52,484 bases of DNA from Hyphomonadaceae bacterium (GTDB lineage Bacteria; Pseudomonadota; Alphaproteobacteria; Caulobacterales; Aquidulcibacteraceae). The notes beneath the pieces were generated by a model. The model worked only from the letters and a program-made list of their open reading frames with translations. It had not been told where the DNA came from and did no database searches. This document shows positions 25,488-34,781 of this stretch, piece after piece. The DNA lies in assembly GCA_009773395.1 (NCBI GenBank), contig WRPI01000008.1:1-52484 (forward strand), given 5' to 3'. The position numbers and the translations under genes were made by a program. How positions within the stretch are numbered: the first letter of the stretch is position 1; each line of letters opens with the position of its first letter.

Positions 25488-25952
25488 CTAGCAGCTTTGC
25501 GACTTTTCGGAATTTGCCCAATTTAGAACATAGTTATTAAATTCTTTGAATTTAGTGGAAAAATCGCAAACCCGCTTTATAGCTTCATCGCGGTCCTGTT
25601 TGTTCCACTCATGAAATATTGGATTTCGCAATTGTCGGGCTGACTTAGTGTGTCTTAGGGTGTACGGCGAATTGCTTCCAAGTAATTCCAAAATCAGTTC
25701 ATTTCGGTTTATTACATTAAACTGGCCGTTCATCTTATTTATTTCATCTATTTTGATTGAGCATGGCTTGTATTTTGAGTTTTTGAATATTTGAAGTAGT
25801 TGTTTGGCAGTATTTTCAAAATGAATGTATTCAATTATGAACTTATGCAAGTCTATCTCCATTTCAGTTTTGGGATATTTATTGCAGTGCCTCAACAATT
25901 GCTCGTTCAAATGTTTTTTTGGCGTGACATTTTTGCTGTTTTCTGTGCCCAT
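25488..25952 (-). CDS. Candidate HEPN-like protein (R-N-x3-H motif)
   Basis: 154 residues, not recognised as a named family. It is mostly helical and rich in Asn, Lys and Ile, more AT-rich than the core genes. Near the C-terminus LRNPIFHEWNKQDRDEAIKR has Arg109-Asn110 and His114, the R-N-x3-H pattern of HEPN ribonucleases, followed by a long amphipathic helix as in that fold. It starts two bases after the stop of the Fic gene, so both are one transcript. If HEPN is right, it would be a toxin-like RNase or RNA-binding protein that the Fic enzyme or the XRE protein could control (inference). Confidence 0.6.
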   Translation of the reverse strand: MGTENSKNVTPKKHLNEQLLRHCNKYPKTEMEIDLHKFIIEYIHFENTAKQLLQIFKNSKYKPCSIKIDEINKMNGQFNVINRNELILELLGSNSPYTLRHTKSARQLRNPIFHEWNKQDRDEAIKRVCDFSTKFKEFNNYVLNWANSEKSQSC

Positions 25953-25954
25953 TT

Positions 25955-26542
25955 TTAACCCCTCACAAACCCTTTCAACAATCCATATTCATGCCCATCG
26001 GCCGCTCTTAGTGCGGCGACATATTTCGCTCGCACTGTATTTGCATCGATCAAAGTCCTGCTCCCCCAACTAAACCGTTCCCACCCCAGCGATTTCAATA
26101 GTAAATCCGTCGCCATGCGGGCGTGTCTGCCGTTGCCATTTGGGAAGGGGTGAATGAATACGAGTTTATGATGAAAACGATAGGCGATTTCATCGGGCTC
26201 AAAGGTGTTGTGTTCTATCCAATATTTTGCATCGCCCAAAAGCTGATTAAGATCCATTGGAATACGAAATGAAGGCACACCAATATTGCGCTCCGAGGTT
26301 CGATATTTGCCCGCCCATTTCCAAACCTGCCCAAACATTCGTTTGTGAAGCCGCAATAAGAATGCTTCATTTAATACATCGCGCTTACGCGAAAATGACC
26401 ATTGTTCAGCTTCAAATATATTGGCCTGCTCCGCTTCGTTTAATTCGCGCCTTAGCGTTATATAAGATGGGATTAAATCCGCGCGTTCATCGGGCGTAAG
26501 TGGTGTCGATGCGTCATCTTGTTCAAGCAACGGGTCACTCAT
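25955..26542 (-). CDS. Fic-domain protein, mobile mystery protein B
   Basis: 195 residues from ATG 26542, which overlaps the stop of the XRE gene (ATGA). The Fic active site is complete: HPFPNGNGRHAR at 131-142 with catalytic His131 and the NGNGR anion loop. FRIPMDLNQLLGD forms the flap. The N-terminus (DDASTPLTPDERADLIPSYI, then TLRRELNEAEQANI) is the wording of mobile mystery protein B (TIGR02613). Fic enzymes transfer AMP or related groups to proteins. I do not see a canonical S/TxxxEG/N inhibitory motif. The target is unknown; the adjacent HEPN candidate is one option. Confidence 0.9.
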   Translation of the reverse strand: MSDPLLEQDDASTPLTPDERADLIPSYITLRRELNEAEQANIFEAEQWSFSRKRDVLNEAFLLRLHKRMFGQVWKWAGKYRTSERNIGVPSFRIPMDLNQLLGDAKYWIEHNTFEPDEIAYRFHHKLVFIHPFPNGNGRHARMATDLLLKSLGWERFSWGSRTLIDANTVRAKYVAALRAADGHEYGLLKGFVRG

Positions 26543-27003
26543 GGCGTGTCCCAAATTGAAGAATCGGATTTTTCGGCCAATGATTTGGCGGTACGAATAA
26601 GCTGTTCTTGTTCATCGTCTTGGTCAACGCTTTGTTTTTCCAAAGCCATTGAGTGTTTGGTTGATTTAATTTTTTGTAGGGCGGCTTTAATGGCTTGTTG
26701 TTCGACAAGATCGTTCAACCCGCCACGGCGCGGAATAAGAATATAGGCCAAATTACAATCAAGCGCATTTGCGGCGCGTTCGAGTGTTTCCATTGTTATG
26801 CTGCCCGATGCTTCGGCTCGCTCCAAGACGGAAATGCGCGGTTGCGAAACCCCAAGTCGATTGGCAAGTTGCGCCATTGTCATTCCCAATGCTTCGCGTA
26901 TAGCTTTAATCCAGCCTTTGGGGGGACGTGCGAAATGTGAAAGACTGGGTAATTGCCCCAGTCTCTTATCCAATTGTCGTCTGGCGTTTTGCTTTGCTTG
27001 CAT
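26539..27003 (-). CDS. XRE-family regulator, mobile mystery protein A
   Basis: 154 residues from ATG 27003, after rejecting a longer start at 27042 that would overlap the promoter. The opening MQAKQNARRQLDKRLGQL and the helix-turn-helix in WIKAIREALGMTMAQLANRL with GVSQPRISVLERAEASGSIT match mobile mystery protein A (TIGR02612), which is found paired with protein B. It probably represses its own operon and may restrain the Fic partner. It leads the transcript A-B-HEPN candidate. Confidence 0.9.
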   Translation of the reverse strand: MQAKQNARRQLDKRLGQLPSLSHFARPPKGWIKAIREALGMTMAQLANRLGVSQPRISVLERAEASGSITMETLERAANALDCNLAYILIPRRGGLNDLVEQQAIKAALQKIKSTKHSMALEKQSVDQDDEQEQLIRTAKSLAEKSDSSIWDTP

Positions 27004-27005
27004 GT

Positions 27006-27031
27006 TATCATTCTCAAAGTGAAGGATGATA
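27006..27031 (-). promoter_or_regulatory. Inverted-repeat operator candidate before mobile mystery protein A
   Basis: TATCAT (27006-27011) and ATGATA (27026-27031) form an inverted repeat between the -10 box and the start codon of the XRE gene. It is well placed for autorepression by that XRE protein. The arms are short, so this is a suggestion. Confidence 0.4.
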
Positions 27032-27059
27032 GTATAACACATTTAATATTGAAATGCAA
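27031..27059 (-). promoter_or_regulatory. Sigma-70-like promoter of the mobile mystery A/B operon
   Basis: On the minus strand a -35 TTGCAT (27054-27059) and a -10 TATACT (27031-27036) are spaced by exactly 17 bases. The -10 lies 27 bases upstream of the XRE start. The surrounding DNA is strongly AT-rich. Confidence 0.7.
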
Positions 27060-27066
27060 ACAAAAT

Positions 27067-27115
27067 ATAACTTAAACATTATGAAAAAATGGAAAAAATA
27101 TAATTTTTAAGTTAT
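27067..27115. other. AT-rich inverted repeat between mdh and the mobile island
   Basis: ATAACTTAAA (27067-27076) and TTTAAGTTAT (27106-27115) are perfect 10-base inverted arms around an A-rich loop. It may end mdh transcription weakly, or mark the right end of the inserted island. No GC-rich stem or T-run terminator is present. Confidence 0.35.
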
Positions 27116-27128
27116 TAAAGTCCCGCGC

Positions 27129-28118
<990 letters not shown>

Positions 28119-28230
28119 TCAATAGTCTGCGCCGTTATTAGGTGCAACACCTTAAAACTTGGTAATTTTCGGCGTTTTGTGCTGGAATATTAGCCAAAGG
28201 GGTGTAAAATGCGAGCGATAGGAGGCAGTC

Positions 28231-28728
28231 ATGTTCATTTCATTATTAGCGCTCGGCACAGCAATGACTGGCGATGTTGCCACTCCCGCTTCGCGCGCAG
28301 AAATCAACGCCGCACGGATTGCAGCGGCAGAAGCATTGGAAGGGCGCGAAAATGCGCGAATTCCCTTCACTTCAAGCTTACGCCATTTTCAAGTCAAATA
28401 TGAAAACCACGAAGACGTGCTTTATTTATCAACTAGCCCTGGCGAATGGTATCGCGCACCTATGACTTGTTATGGAATGGGCGATGCCCAAAGCGCCATG
28501 CAAATCATTCCGATTGATCGCGGCCTTGGCATTGATAAGTTCACACGCTTTCGCTTGATTTCGATGGGCGATAGAATGTCTCGTGGCGGTGGCACTGAAT
28601 GCACAATTTCAAGCCTTATTGAACTTACACCTGCCGAAACCGTGATTTTTGGCATTGAAAGCCAAAGGCAAGTAGATGCGCGCGCGGCAAGGCAAGCAAG
28701 ATCTTCGGGGCAACTGCCCAAAAATTAG
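28231..28728 (+). CDS. Exported hypothetical protein, DUF6491-like
   Basis: 165 residues from ATG 28231 after AGGAGG. A short hydrophobic N-terminus (MFISLLALGTAMTG) is probably a signal peptide. The core IPFTSSLRHFQVKYENHEDV, LYLSTSPGEWYRAPMTCYGM and DRGLGIDKFTRFRLISMGDR, then ECTISSLIELTPAE, resembles the small alphaproteobacterial periplasmic DUF6491 family, with two conserved-looking Cys that may pair. The function is unknown. It stands alone between mdh and the Crp/Fnr gene. Confidence 0.65.
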   Translation: MFISLLALGTAMTGDVATPASRAEINAARIAAAEALEGRENARIPFTSSLRHFQVKYENHEDVLYLSTSPGEWYRAPMTCYGMGDAQSAMQIIPIDRGLGIDKFTRFRLISMGDRMSRGGGTECTISSLIELTPAETVIFGIESQRQVDARAARQARSSGQLPKN

Positions 28729-28777
28729 CTTGGCTGAGACTGCGATTTAGTTTCACGAAAGCGCAAAAACCGCTACA

Positions 28778-29371
28778 ATGCCGCCTATGCAAAATATAAA
28801 GCGCGGCACAATATTATTTTCACCAGGGCAAGAATGCTTTGGTTTTGTCGTGCTTAAAAAAGGTTCGATAAAAGTGATTTTGACCAGCGCTGGCGGTCGT
28901 GAAATTGTGCTTTATCATGTTCACCCTGGCGAAATTTGCTTGCAAACTTTTGGCTGCCTTACCACTGGCACAAATTATTCGGCATTTGGCGTGGCCGAGC
29001 AAGACCTTGAGGTGGAAATAATCGCGCCGTCAATGTTTCACCAATTATTGGCAGATAATAAAGAGTTTCGACAAAGCATTTTTAATTCGGTTGCCATTAG
29101 GTTTTCCGATTTTGAAAAACTCGTGGAAAATGTTGCACTTTCCTCGGTCGAACTAAGGCTTGCGCGTGCGCTTATGCGGTTGGTTGATGAAAAACAATTC
29201 GTTGAAATGACGCACGAACATCTCGCCAATGAAATTGGCTCGGCGCGCGAAGTTGTAAGTCGCCAATTGGGCAAATTTGTCAAAGCGGGCATAATTGAAA
29301 TGTCGCGTGGCCAAATCAAGATAACCGACCAAAAAAAGCTGGCTGACATTTGTGAAAATGAATTAGGTTGA
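28778..29371 (+). CDS. Crp/Fnr-family transcriptional regulator
   Basis: 197 residues from ATG 28778; ATG 28787 is also possible. An N-terminal cyclic-nucleotide-binding-like beta roll (KRGTILFSPGQECFGFVVLK, then KGSIKVILTSAGGREIVLYHVHPGE) leads through a dimer helix to a winged helix (MTHEHLANEIGSAREVVSRQ, then LGKFVKAGIIEMSRGQIKI). Cys in QECFG, EICLQ and FGCLTT is unusual and could sense thiols or persulfide; the N-terminal Fnr iron-sulfur Cys cluster is absent. It is followed by a DUF2892 gene preceded by a palindrome, the likely target. Confidence 0.88.
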   Translation: MPPMQNIKRGTILFSPGQECFGFVVLKKGSIKVILTSAGGREIVLYHVHPGEICLQTFGCLTTGTNYSAFGVAEQDLEVEIIAPSMFHQLLADNKEFRQSIFNSVAIRFSDFEKLVENVALSSVELRLARALMRLVDEKQFVEMTHEHLANEIGSAREVVSRQLGKFVKAGIIEMSRGQIKITDQKKLADICENELG

Positions 29372-29373
29372 AT

Positions 29374-29386
29374 GTGACTTAGTCAC
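29374..29386. promoter_or_regulatory. Crp/Fnr-type operator candidate
   Basis: GTGACT-T-AGTCAC is a perfect 13-base palindrome just after the Crp/Fnr stop. A TATGGT at 29408-29413 would place a transcription start near 29420, putting the palindrome centre at about -41, the usual position for Fnr-type activation. I infer that the regulator activates the DUF2892 gene from here. Confidence 0.55.
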
Positions 29387-29437
29387 GGACAAACATCTCA
29401 AAATGGCTATGGTTCAATTAACAAAGGAGAAGTTATT

Positions 29438-29632
29438 ATGAAAACAAATGAAGGAAATATCGACAGAATCTTGCGAGTTGTCGTCGGTTTGGTGCTTTTG
29501 GCGCTAGTGTTTATCGGTCCAAAAACACCATGGGGTTGGATTGGGGTTGTTCCACTTTTGACAGGATTACTTGGCGTTTGCCCTGCCTATTCATTGTTGG
29601 GAATCAATACCTGCAAGTTGAAAGCAAAATAG
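29438..29632 (+). CDS. DUF2892 (YgaP-like transmembrane) protein
   Basis: 64 residues after AAAGGAGAAG. It opens MKTNEGNIDRILRVVVGLVL, the fixed DUF2892 start, with two membrane helices and Cys in LLGVCPAYSLLGINTC, as in the membrane part of the YgaP sulfurtransferase. Such small proteins often neighbour Crp/Fnr regulators and sulfur-trafficking genes. A role in thiol or sulfide handling is inferred only from that. Confidence 0.85.
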   Translation: MKTNEGNIDRILRVVVGLVLLALVFIGPKTPWGWIGVVPLLTGLLGVCPAYSLLGINTCKLKAK

Positions 29633-29638
29633 CATTGC

Positions 29639-29662
29639 AAGGCTCCGAAAGGGGTCTTTTTT
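29639..29662 (+). terminator. Rho-independent terminator after the DUF2892 gene
   Basis: AAGGCTCC and GGGGTCTT pair around a GAAA tetraloop (two wobble pairs), followed by a T run. It begins seven bases past the stop codon. Confidence 0.8.
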
Positions 29663-29755
29663 CTTACCTACAGTTTTTGCCACATTGTCGCGCAACATAG
29701 AGGCTTGCTTTTCCAGCGTTTATAAAGTTAGCTAAAAAAAAGTTTGGAGGAAACA

Positions 29756-30478
29756 ATGGGTAAAGTTGCTTTGGTAACGGGCGGTACGCGTGGCATTGGC
29801 GAGGCGATTTCGATTGCGCTTAAGGATGCGGGGTTTAACGTAATTGCAAATTACGCAGGCAATGACGAACGGGCAAATGCCTTCAAAGCCGCCAACCAAA
29901 TTGAAATCGTGAAATTTGATGTGGGTGATGCACGGGCTTGCGCCGAAAATATCGCCGAAATTGAAGCTGCGCACGGCCCAATTGAAGTCCTTATCAATAA
30001 TGCGGCAGTTACCCGCGATGGGTTCTTTCATAAAATGAGCGCCGAACAATGGCGCACAGTTATGACGACTGGCCTTGATAGTCTTTACAATTGCACTCGC
30101 CCAGTGATCGAAGGAATGCGCAACCGTGGCTATGGCCGCATCGTCAATATTTCCTCCATCAATGGGCAAAAAGGGCAGGTGGGGCAGGTTAATTATTCCG
30201 CAGCCAAAGCGGGCGTTATTGGTTTCACCAAGGCCCTCGCACTCGAAAGTTCAAAAAAAGGCGTGACAGTCAATTGTGTTGCGCCGGGCTATGTCACAAC
30301 CGACATGACTTCGGCAATGAACCCCGATGTATTGAAATCCGTGGTAGATGGTATCCCCGCCGGCCGCATGGGTGAACCCGAAGAAATCGCGCGGATTGTG
30401 ACATATTTGGTGCAAGATAGCGGCTATATTAATGGCGCCACTATCGCAATAAACGGCGGTCAAAATATGGTGGGTTAG
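29756..30478 (+). CDS. phaB: Acetoacetyl-CoA reductase
   Basis: 240-residue NADPH-dependent short-chain reductase making (R)-3-hydroxybutyryl-CoA for polyhydroxyalkanoate. ATG 29756 follows GGAGGAAACA. It has VTGGTRGIGEAIS, the NNAAVTRDGFFHKMSAEQWR block typical of PhaB, INISSINGQKGQVGQVNYSA with the catalytic Ser and YSAAK Tyr-Lys, and APGYVTTDM. FabG is the main alternative, but TRDGFFHKM and GQKGQVGQVNYSAAK favour PhaB. A MAPEG gene follows after eight bases. Confidence 0.92.
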   Translation: MGKVALVTGGTRGIGEAISIALKDAGFNVIANYAGNDERANAFKAANQIEIVKFDVGDARACAENIAEIEAAHGPIEVLINNAAVTRDGFFHKMSAEQWRTVMTTGLDSLYNCTRPVIEGMRNRGYGRIVNISSINGQKGQVGQVNYSAAKAGVIGFTKALALESSKKGVTVNCVAPGYVTTDMTSAMNPDVLKSVVDGIPAGRMGEPEEIARIVTYLVQDSGYINGATIAINGGQNMVG

Positions 30479-30486
30479 ATAGAAAT

Positions 30487-31032
30487 GTGGGACAATTAAC
30501 CAAATTAACTTCACTTAGAAGAAAACAGCTTGCTGGATTCATTGGAGCCATGCCCGCAGTCGCGATTTCCGTTTTTTGCTGGCAAAACCCCGAATTTTTT
30601 TTGAGTGATTTCGCCCTACCAAATGACGCTGTGGGCAATCGATTGGCCTATGCTATATCTTGGATGATTATTCCTGCTGCAATGTTACTAGCTGGCGTTT
30701 TTGGCGCTTCAAGGCGCGGTTTTTATGGTGACGCAATTGAAGGCACGCGAAGCCCCAAAAGCCATAGCCTTGAAATTAATTTGCGCTATAATCAAAATAC
30801 TGTTGAACAAGCTCTTATTGCCGTAATTGTTTGGGCTGGTTTAGCCATCGAATTACCATTTGAAAAATTGGTTATAATACCCATTTTGGCAGCATTATTT
30901 GCCGTTGGTAGAGTGACGTTTTGGGTGGGGTATTTGGTTAATCCAATGGCAAGGACTTTTGGTATGACATTAACAGTTTTCCCAACTTTAATTGGAATAT
31001 TTTGGTTGCTTATGAATAAATTTATAGGTTAA
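30487..31032 (+). CDS. MAPEG family membrane protein
   Basis: 181 residues, GTG start. Four membrane helices are visible. The core LRYNQNTVEQALIAVIVWAG resembles the MAPEG Asn/Glu block ahead of helix 2, and VGRVTFWVGYLVNPMARTFG ends like other MAPEG members. It is a different subgroup from the MAPEG protein at 6.0 kb. It is directly downstream of phaB and probably co-transcribed; the substrate is unknown. Confidence 0.78.
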   Translation: MGQLTKLTSLRRKQLAGFIGAMPAVAISVFCWQNPEFFLSDFALPNDAVGNRLAYAISWMIIPAAMLLAGVFGASRRGFYGDAIEGTRSPKSHSLEINLRYNQNTVEQALIAVIVWAGLAIELPFEKLVIIPILAALFAVGRVTFWVGYLVNPMARTFGMTLTVFPTLIGIFWLLMNKFIG

Positions 31033-31035
31033 GCT

Positions 31036-31851
31036 TCAATTTATTTCCAAAACATAATTCATACGCGTTGTGGCTTTTTGGGTGTAGCCTAGCTCAAGCA
31101 AATGGCCGCAAAGGTCGGTTTTCCATTCGCCATCGCCGCGTTCGAGGACAATCATTTTTGGCCAAAGCGCTTTGTCGGCTTTGGCGAAAAACGGCAAAAG
31201 CACCGTTTCTTCAAAACCTTCGACATCAATTTTTAGAGCGTCAATTCGGGTAATGTTATTTGCGGCCAAAATATCGGTTAATGGCATTACTTGCACTTCA
31301 ATATAGCCGCCACTTTGGACTTCGCGCGCCAATGAGCCTTCGCCATCATTGCTGGCAGAAATGCTCATGCGCATGGTGGATTGGGTCTCGCCTGCTGCCA
31401 TTGGCACAATAATAATCGGTAGTTCAGGGTTGAAGCTCGCATTTGTGCGAAGCCGTTCCAAAACGCTTGGCTGTGGTTCAAGTGCCAAAACCTTGCCACT
31501 GGAGCCAACGCATTTTGTCGCCCACATTGAATAGCCGCCAATATTTGCTCCAATATCAACGAAAACATCGCCCGCCTTCAAATGCGCGGCCAAAAATTCA
31601 CGTTCTTTAATGTCAAACCTTGATGGTGCGAACAAAAGCCGCTTTTCAGCAACATTGCGACTTGGGTCGAGCCGCATTTTTATGCCCCAAGTTTCAACGT
31701 CAATCGGGCCCGAATGGGTTATGCCAACCAACCGCCGCGTGATTGAGGCGATTAGCTTTCCCCAAGGTTTGGTGTCGGTTGCGCGCGACAATGCAATAAG
31801 CCAATTTTCGGTTGACGTTGCGGCATATGTCAAAAAGGGTTGAGTTGCCAT
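31036..31851 (-). CDS. FkbM-family methyltransferase
   Basis: 271 residues. SAM-binding motif I is in GDVFVDIGANIGGYSMWATK, followed by VLALEPQPSVLERLRTNASF. The FkbM signature is clear in ALKIDVEGFEETVLLPFFAK and in VLERG. Such enzymes O-methylate sugars or other small molecules; given the glycan genes in this window a sugar acceptor is possible. It ends four bases after the convergent MAPEG gene and stands alone on its strand. Confidence 0.9.
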   Translation of the reverse strand: MATQPFLTYAATSTENWLIALSRATDTKPWGKLIASITRRLVGITHSGPIDVETWGIKMRLDPSRNVAEKRLLFAPSRFDIKEREFLAAHLKAGDVFVDIGANIGGYSMWATKCVGSSGKVLALEPQPSVLERLRTNASFNPELPIIIVPMAAGETQSTMRMSISASNDGEGSLAREVQSGGYIEVQVMPLTDILAANNITRIDALKIDVEGFEETVLLPFFAKADKALWPKMIVLERGDGEWKTDLCGHLLELGYTQKATTRMNYVLEIN

Positions 31852-31967
31852 TATTCGTTACAAATTTACATAAAAAAAGACTTTGCATAAACCAATCTAA
31901 CAGCTATGAAAAGGCAGCAAACATTGAACACTTTGTTTGACGAATATTTTTGAAACGGGGATATATT

Positions 31968-32264
31968 ATGGACTTATCAGCATTAACCGCCGCAATGGCA
32001 GCTAAATCAGGCTCATCACCAGCTTTGGGTAAAACAGTGAAATTCGATTTTGGCGCAGATGGCTGCATTTATGTTAATGGCGCCGACGGCAATAAAGTCA
32101 GCAATGATAATAACCCTGCTGATTGCACAATTGGCGTTTCAATGGCCGATTTTATTGAACTTTCAGAGGGCCGCCTTGAGCCTATGACTGCGTTCTTCTC
32201 GGGCAAGCTAAAAGTCGATGGCGATATGTCGGTGGCGATGCAATTGCAAACTATCTTAGGCTAA
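31968..32264 (+). CDS. SCP2 sterol-carrier-like lipid-binding protein
   Basis: 98 residues from ATG 31968. The SCP2 fold is seen in GKTVKFDFGADGCIYVNGAD, ADCTIGVSMADFIELSEGRL, EPMTAFFSGKLKVDGDMSVA and the end MQLQTILG. These small proteins bind acyl chains or lipids. It ends one base before the lysophospholipase start, so the two are translationally linked and probably handle the same lipid. Confidence 0.9.
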   Translation: MDLSALTAAMAAKSGSSPALGKTVKFDFGADGCIYVNGADGNKVSNDNNPADCTIGVSMADFIELSEGRLEPMTAFFSGKLKVDGDMSVAMQLQTILG

Positions 32265-32265
32265 A

Positions 32266-33234
32266 ATGCTCCAATCACTCGCTGATGATGAATGGGTGAA
32301 TAAGCTCAAAAACGTTGAAATACACTGGGTCAATGGCCCGGTGTCGGGCGTTGATGGCTCACCAAAAAAAATCCGTGTGGCTTTTGTTCCCGCCGTAAAA
32401 AAGCGTGGCAAAGCGCCGCTTGGTAGCCTGATAATTAGCCCGGGCCGCACCGAATATATCGAAAAATATGCCGAAGTTATCGCTGAATTTACTGCGCGCG
32501 GTTTTGCGGTTTTGGCAGTGGATCAACGTGGGCAAGGTTTGTCTGATAGACTGGCTGCCGAATATTGCTATGGCCATATGGATGATTTCACTTTGGCCGC
32601 AAAGCATTTGGCCGACGCAATAAGCCAGTTGGAAAGCCAACTGCCAAAACCCCATATTTTGCTCGGCCATTCGATGGGTGGGGCAATTGGTCTTGAAATG
32701 TTGCTGCAAAGCTTCGCGCTTTCAATAAAAGCAGCAGTATTTTCGGCTCCAATGTGGGGGCTTGATACCCATTTTTATACTGAAACGGTATGCCGAGTTC
32801 GCTCTTTTTTTGGCAAGTCCGGGGTTTCTGCCGAGCCTAAAAACAAATATTGGAAACCCGAAATTTTTGAAACCAGCGAAGTGACCAGCGATTCGCGGCG
32901 TTTTGCGCGCAATAATGCCATTTTGCTTGCTAACCCCGAAATTCAAAGCGGCGGCGCCACCAATGGCTGGGTTAAAGCTGCTTATGATGCCATGAATAGC
33001 TTCACCGCAGATCGTTTGGCGAAGTTAGATATGCCGATTTTGGTTCTAAGTGCCGCCGCCGACACTGTAGTATTGCCGGCGCAACATGCACGAATAGCCG
33101 GACTTTTGCCACACGCCAAACTTGTATCTTTTCCTAATGCCAAGCATGAAATATTGATGGAAACCGACGATATCCGCTCCAAATTTTGGCAAGTATTTGA
33201 TGATTGGTTTGCAGGATTGCCACTAGAGCCTTAG
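32266..33234 (+). CDS. Alpha/beta hydrolase, lysophospholipase/monoacylglycerol lipase type
   Basis: 322 residues. The nucleophile Ser136 is in LLGHSMGGAIGLEML, with VLAVDQRGQGLSDR (oxyanion strand region), a catalytic Asp in LSAAADTVVLP and His in FPNAKHEILMETD. This is the PldB/YtpA-like wording. It probably removes acyl chains from lysophospholipids or monoglycerides. It is coupled to the SCP2 gene one base upstream. Confidence 0.9.
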   Translation: MLQSLADDEWVNKLKNVEIHWVNGPVSGVDGSPKKIRVAFVPAVKKRGKAPLGSLIISPGRTEYIEKYAEVIAEFTARGFAVLAVDQRGQGLSDRLAAEYCYGHMDDFTLAAKHLADAISQLESQLPKPHILLGHSMGGAIGLEMLLQSFALSIKAAVFSAPMWGLDTHFYTETVCRVRSFFGKSGVSAEPKNKYWKPEIFETSEVTSDSRRFARNNAILLANPEIQSGGATNGWVKAAYDAMNSFTADRLAKLDMPILVLSAAADTVVLPAQHARIAGLLPHAKLVSFPNAKHEILMETDDIRSKFWQVFDDWFAGLPLEP

Positions 33235-33425
33235 CCGCACAATTGGAATTGCTTTATCTTGTTAATTTGCCCGATATAAACTGCATAATTGTCACCAAAT
33301 CTCGAACAAATTTACTGCGGCACGCCGCTTTCCATTTGAAAGTCTAGGGCTCTATCCTAATAATAGTCACAAAAACACTTCGCTATTTTCAAATTGTGTT
33401 TTAGGCTGCTTCGAAGGGGCAAAAA

Positions 33426-34781
33426 ATGGCGATTCTTAATAATAGTGGCGAAAGTGCAGCGACAAAAGGCAGTAGTCTGTGGCTGCAAGTCATTGTGGCA
33501 ATTATTCTTGGCGGCTTAATCGGCACTTTTTCGCCCCAGCTTGGGGTATCGCTAGAACCTTTGGGCAAGGCGTTTGTCAATTTGGTCAAAATGATAATTG
33601 CGCCAGTGATTTTTTTGACAATAACCACCGGCATTTCTGGCATGCGCGATCTCAAGGGTTTTGGCAGTGTTACGATAAAAGCCTTCGCATATTTCTTTGT
33701 TTTTTCGACTTTTGCTTTAATATTGGGACTAATAGTTGGCAATTTATTTGCCCCCGGTGCCGGTATGAACGCCGAATTTGCGCCGCACGATCTTGCTAAA
33801 GTTGATGAAATAGCTGGTAAAGTCCATGATTTGACCTTGGTTGGGTTTCTAAGTGACATAATTCCAAAGACATTTGTTTCCGCTTTTGTCGATGGCAATA
33901 TATTGCAAGTGCTGTTCATTTCCGTAATTTTCGGCCTTTCATTGGTGATTGCCGGGGAAAAATCGCGCCCAGTTGTGAGCTTATTGGAATCCATTTCCCA
34001 TGTGGTATTTCGCTTGGTGGATTTGTTGATGAAGGCAGCACCGATCGGCGCATTCGGAGCAATTGCGTTCGTGATTGGAAAATTTGGCCTAAGCTCGATT
34101 GTGAAATTATCGGCATTGGTTGGCACTTTTTACATCACTTCGGCATTATTTATTGTCGTGGTTTTGGGTTCGGTCGCGAAGTTTTCAGGTTTTTCAATTT
34201 TCAAACTTATTGCCTATCTTAAAAATGAAATTCTCTTGGTTCTTGGCACATCATCGTCCGAATCTGCTTTGCCGAGCCTAATGGAAAAAATGGAGCAAGC
34301 TGGAGTTAAGCGCGAAATTGTCGGCCTTGTTGTGCCAACAGGTTATTCATTTAATCTCGATGGCACCAATATTTATATGACTTTGGCGGCATTATTCATC
34401 GCCCAAGCCACAAACACTCATTTAACGCTTGCCGATCAATTGGCACTATTTAGCGTCGCAATTATTAGCTCAAAAGGGGCCGCAGGCGTTACTGGCGCGG
34501 GCTTCATAACGCTTGCCGCGACTTTGTCAGTCGTGCCAACCATTCCAATTGCCGGCATGGCAATTATTTTGGGGGTAGATAAGTTCATGTCGGAATGCCG
34601 CGCACTCACCAATTTTATCGGCAATGCAGTTGCGACAATTGTTATTGGCAAATGGGAAAATGGCTTGAATAAGGACGCATTAGACGCGGCATTGGCCGGG
34701 AAACATATGCCAAAAATTGCACCGCTTATTCCGCACGCGCCTGCCGCCGGTGTTCAGCCCGATGAGCAAGACAGCGATTAA
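33426..34781 (+). CDS. dctA: Dicarboxylate/amino acid:cation symporter (DctA/GltP family)
   Basis: 451 residues with eight helices and two re-entrant hairpins. The family marks are [40 protein letters not shown] (the serine-rich hairpin), [20 protein letters not shown] (helix 7 Asn/Asp), [20 protein letters not shown] and [18 protein letters not shown]. The [10 protein letters not shown] block and length suit DctA, the C4-dicarboxylate carrier. It overlaps the convergent hemolysin III gene by four bases. Confidence 0.9.
   Translation: MAILNNSGESAATKGSSLWLQVIVAIILGGLIGTFSPQLGVSLEPLGKAFVNLVKMIIAPVIFLTITTGISGMRDLKGFGSVTIKAFAYFFVFSTFALILGLIVGNLFAPGAGMNAEFAPHDLAKVDEIAGKVHDLTLVGFLSDIIPKTFVSAFVDGNILQVLFISVIFGLSLVIAGEKSRPVVSLLESISHVVFRLVDLLMKAAPIGAFGAIAFVIGKFGLSSIVKLSALVGTFYITSALFIVVVLGSVAKFSGFSIFKLIAYLKNEILLVLGTSSSESALPSLMEKMEQAGVKREIVGLVVPTGYSFNLDGTNIYMTLAALFIAQATNTHLTLADQLALFSVAIISSKGAAGVTGAGFITLAATLSVVPTIPIAGMAIILGVDKFMSECRALTNFIGNAVATIVIGKWENGLNKDALDAALAGKHMPKIAPLIPHAPAAGVQPDEQDSD

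Noticed and set aside
29756-30478. FabG (3-oxoacyl-ACP reductase) as identity of the phaB gene
   Set aside because: The TRDGFFHKM and GQKGQVGQVNYSAAK blocks are PhaB-like; FabG cannot be ruled out without a tree but is less likely.
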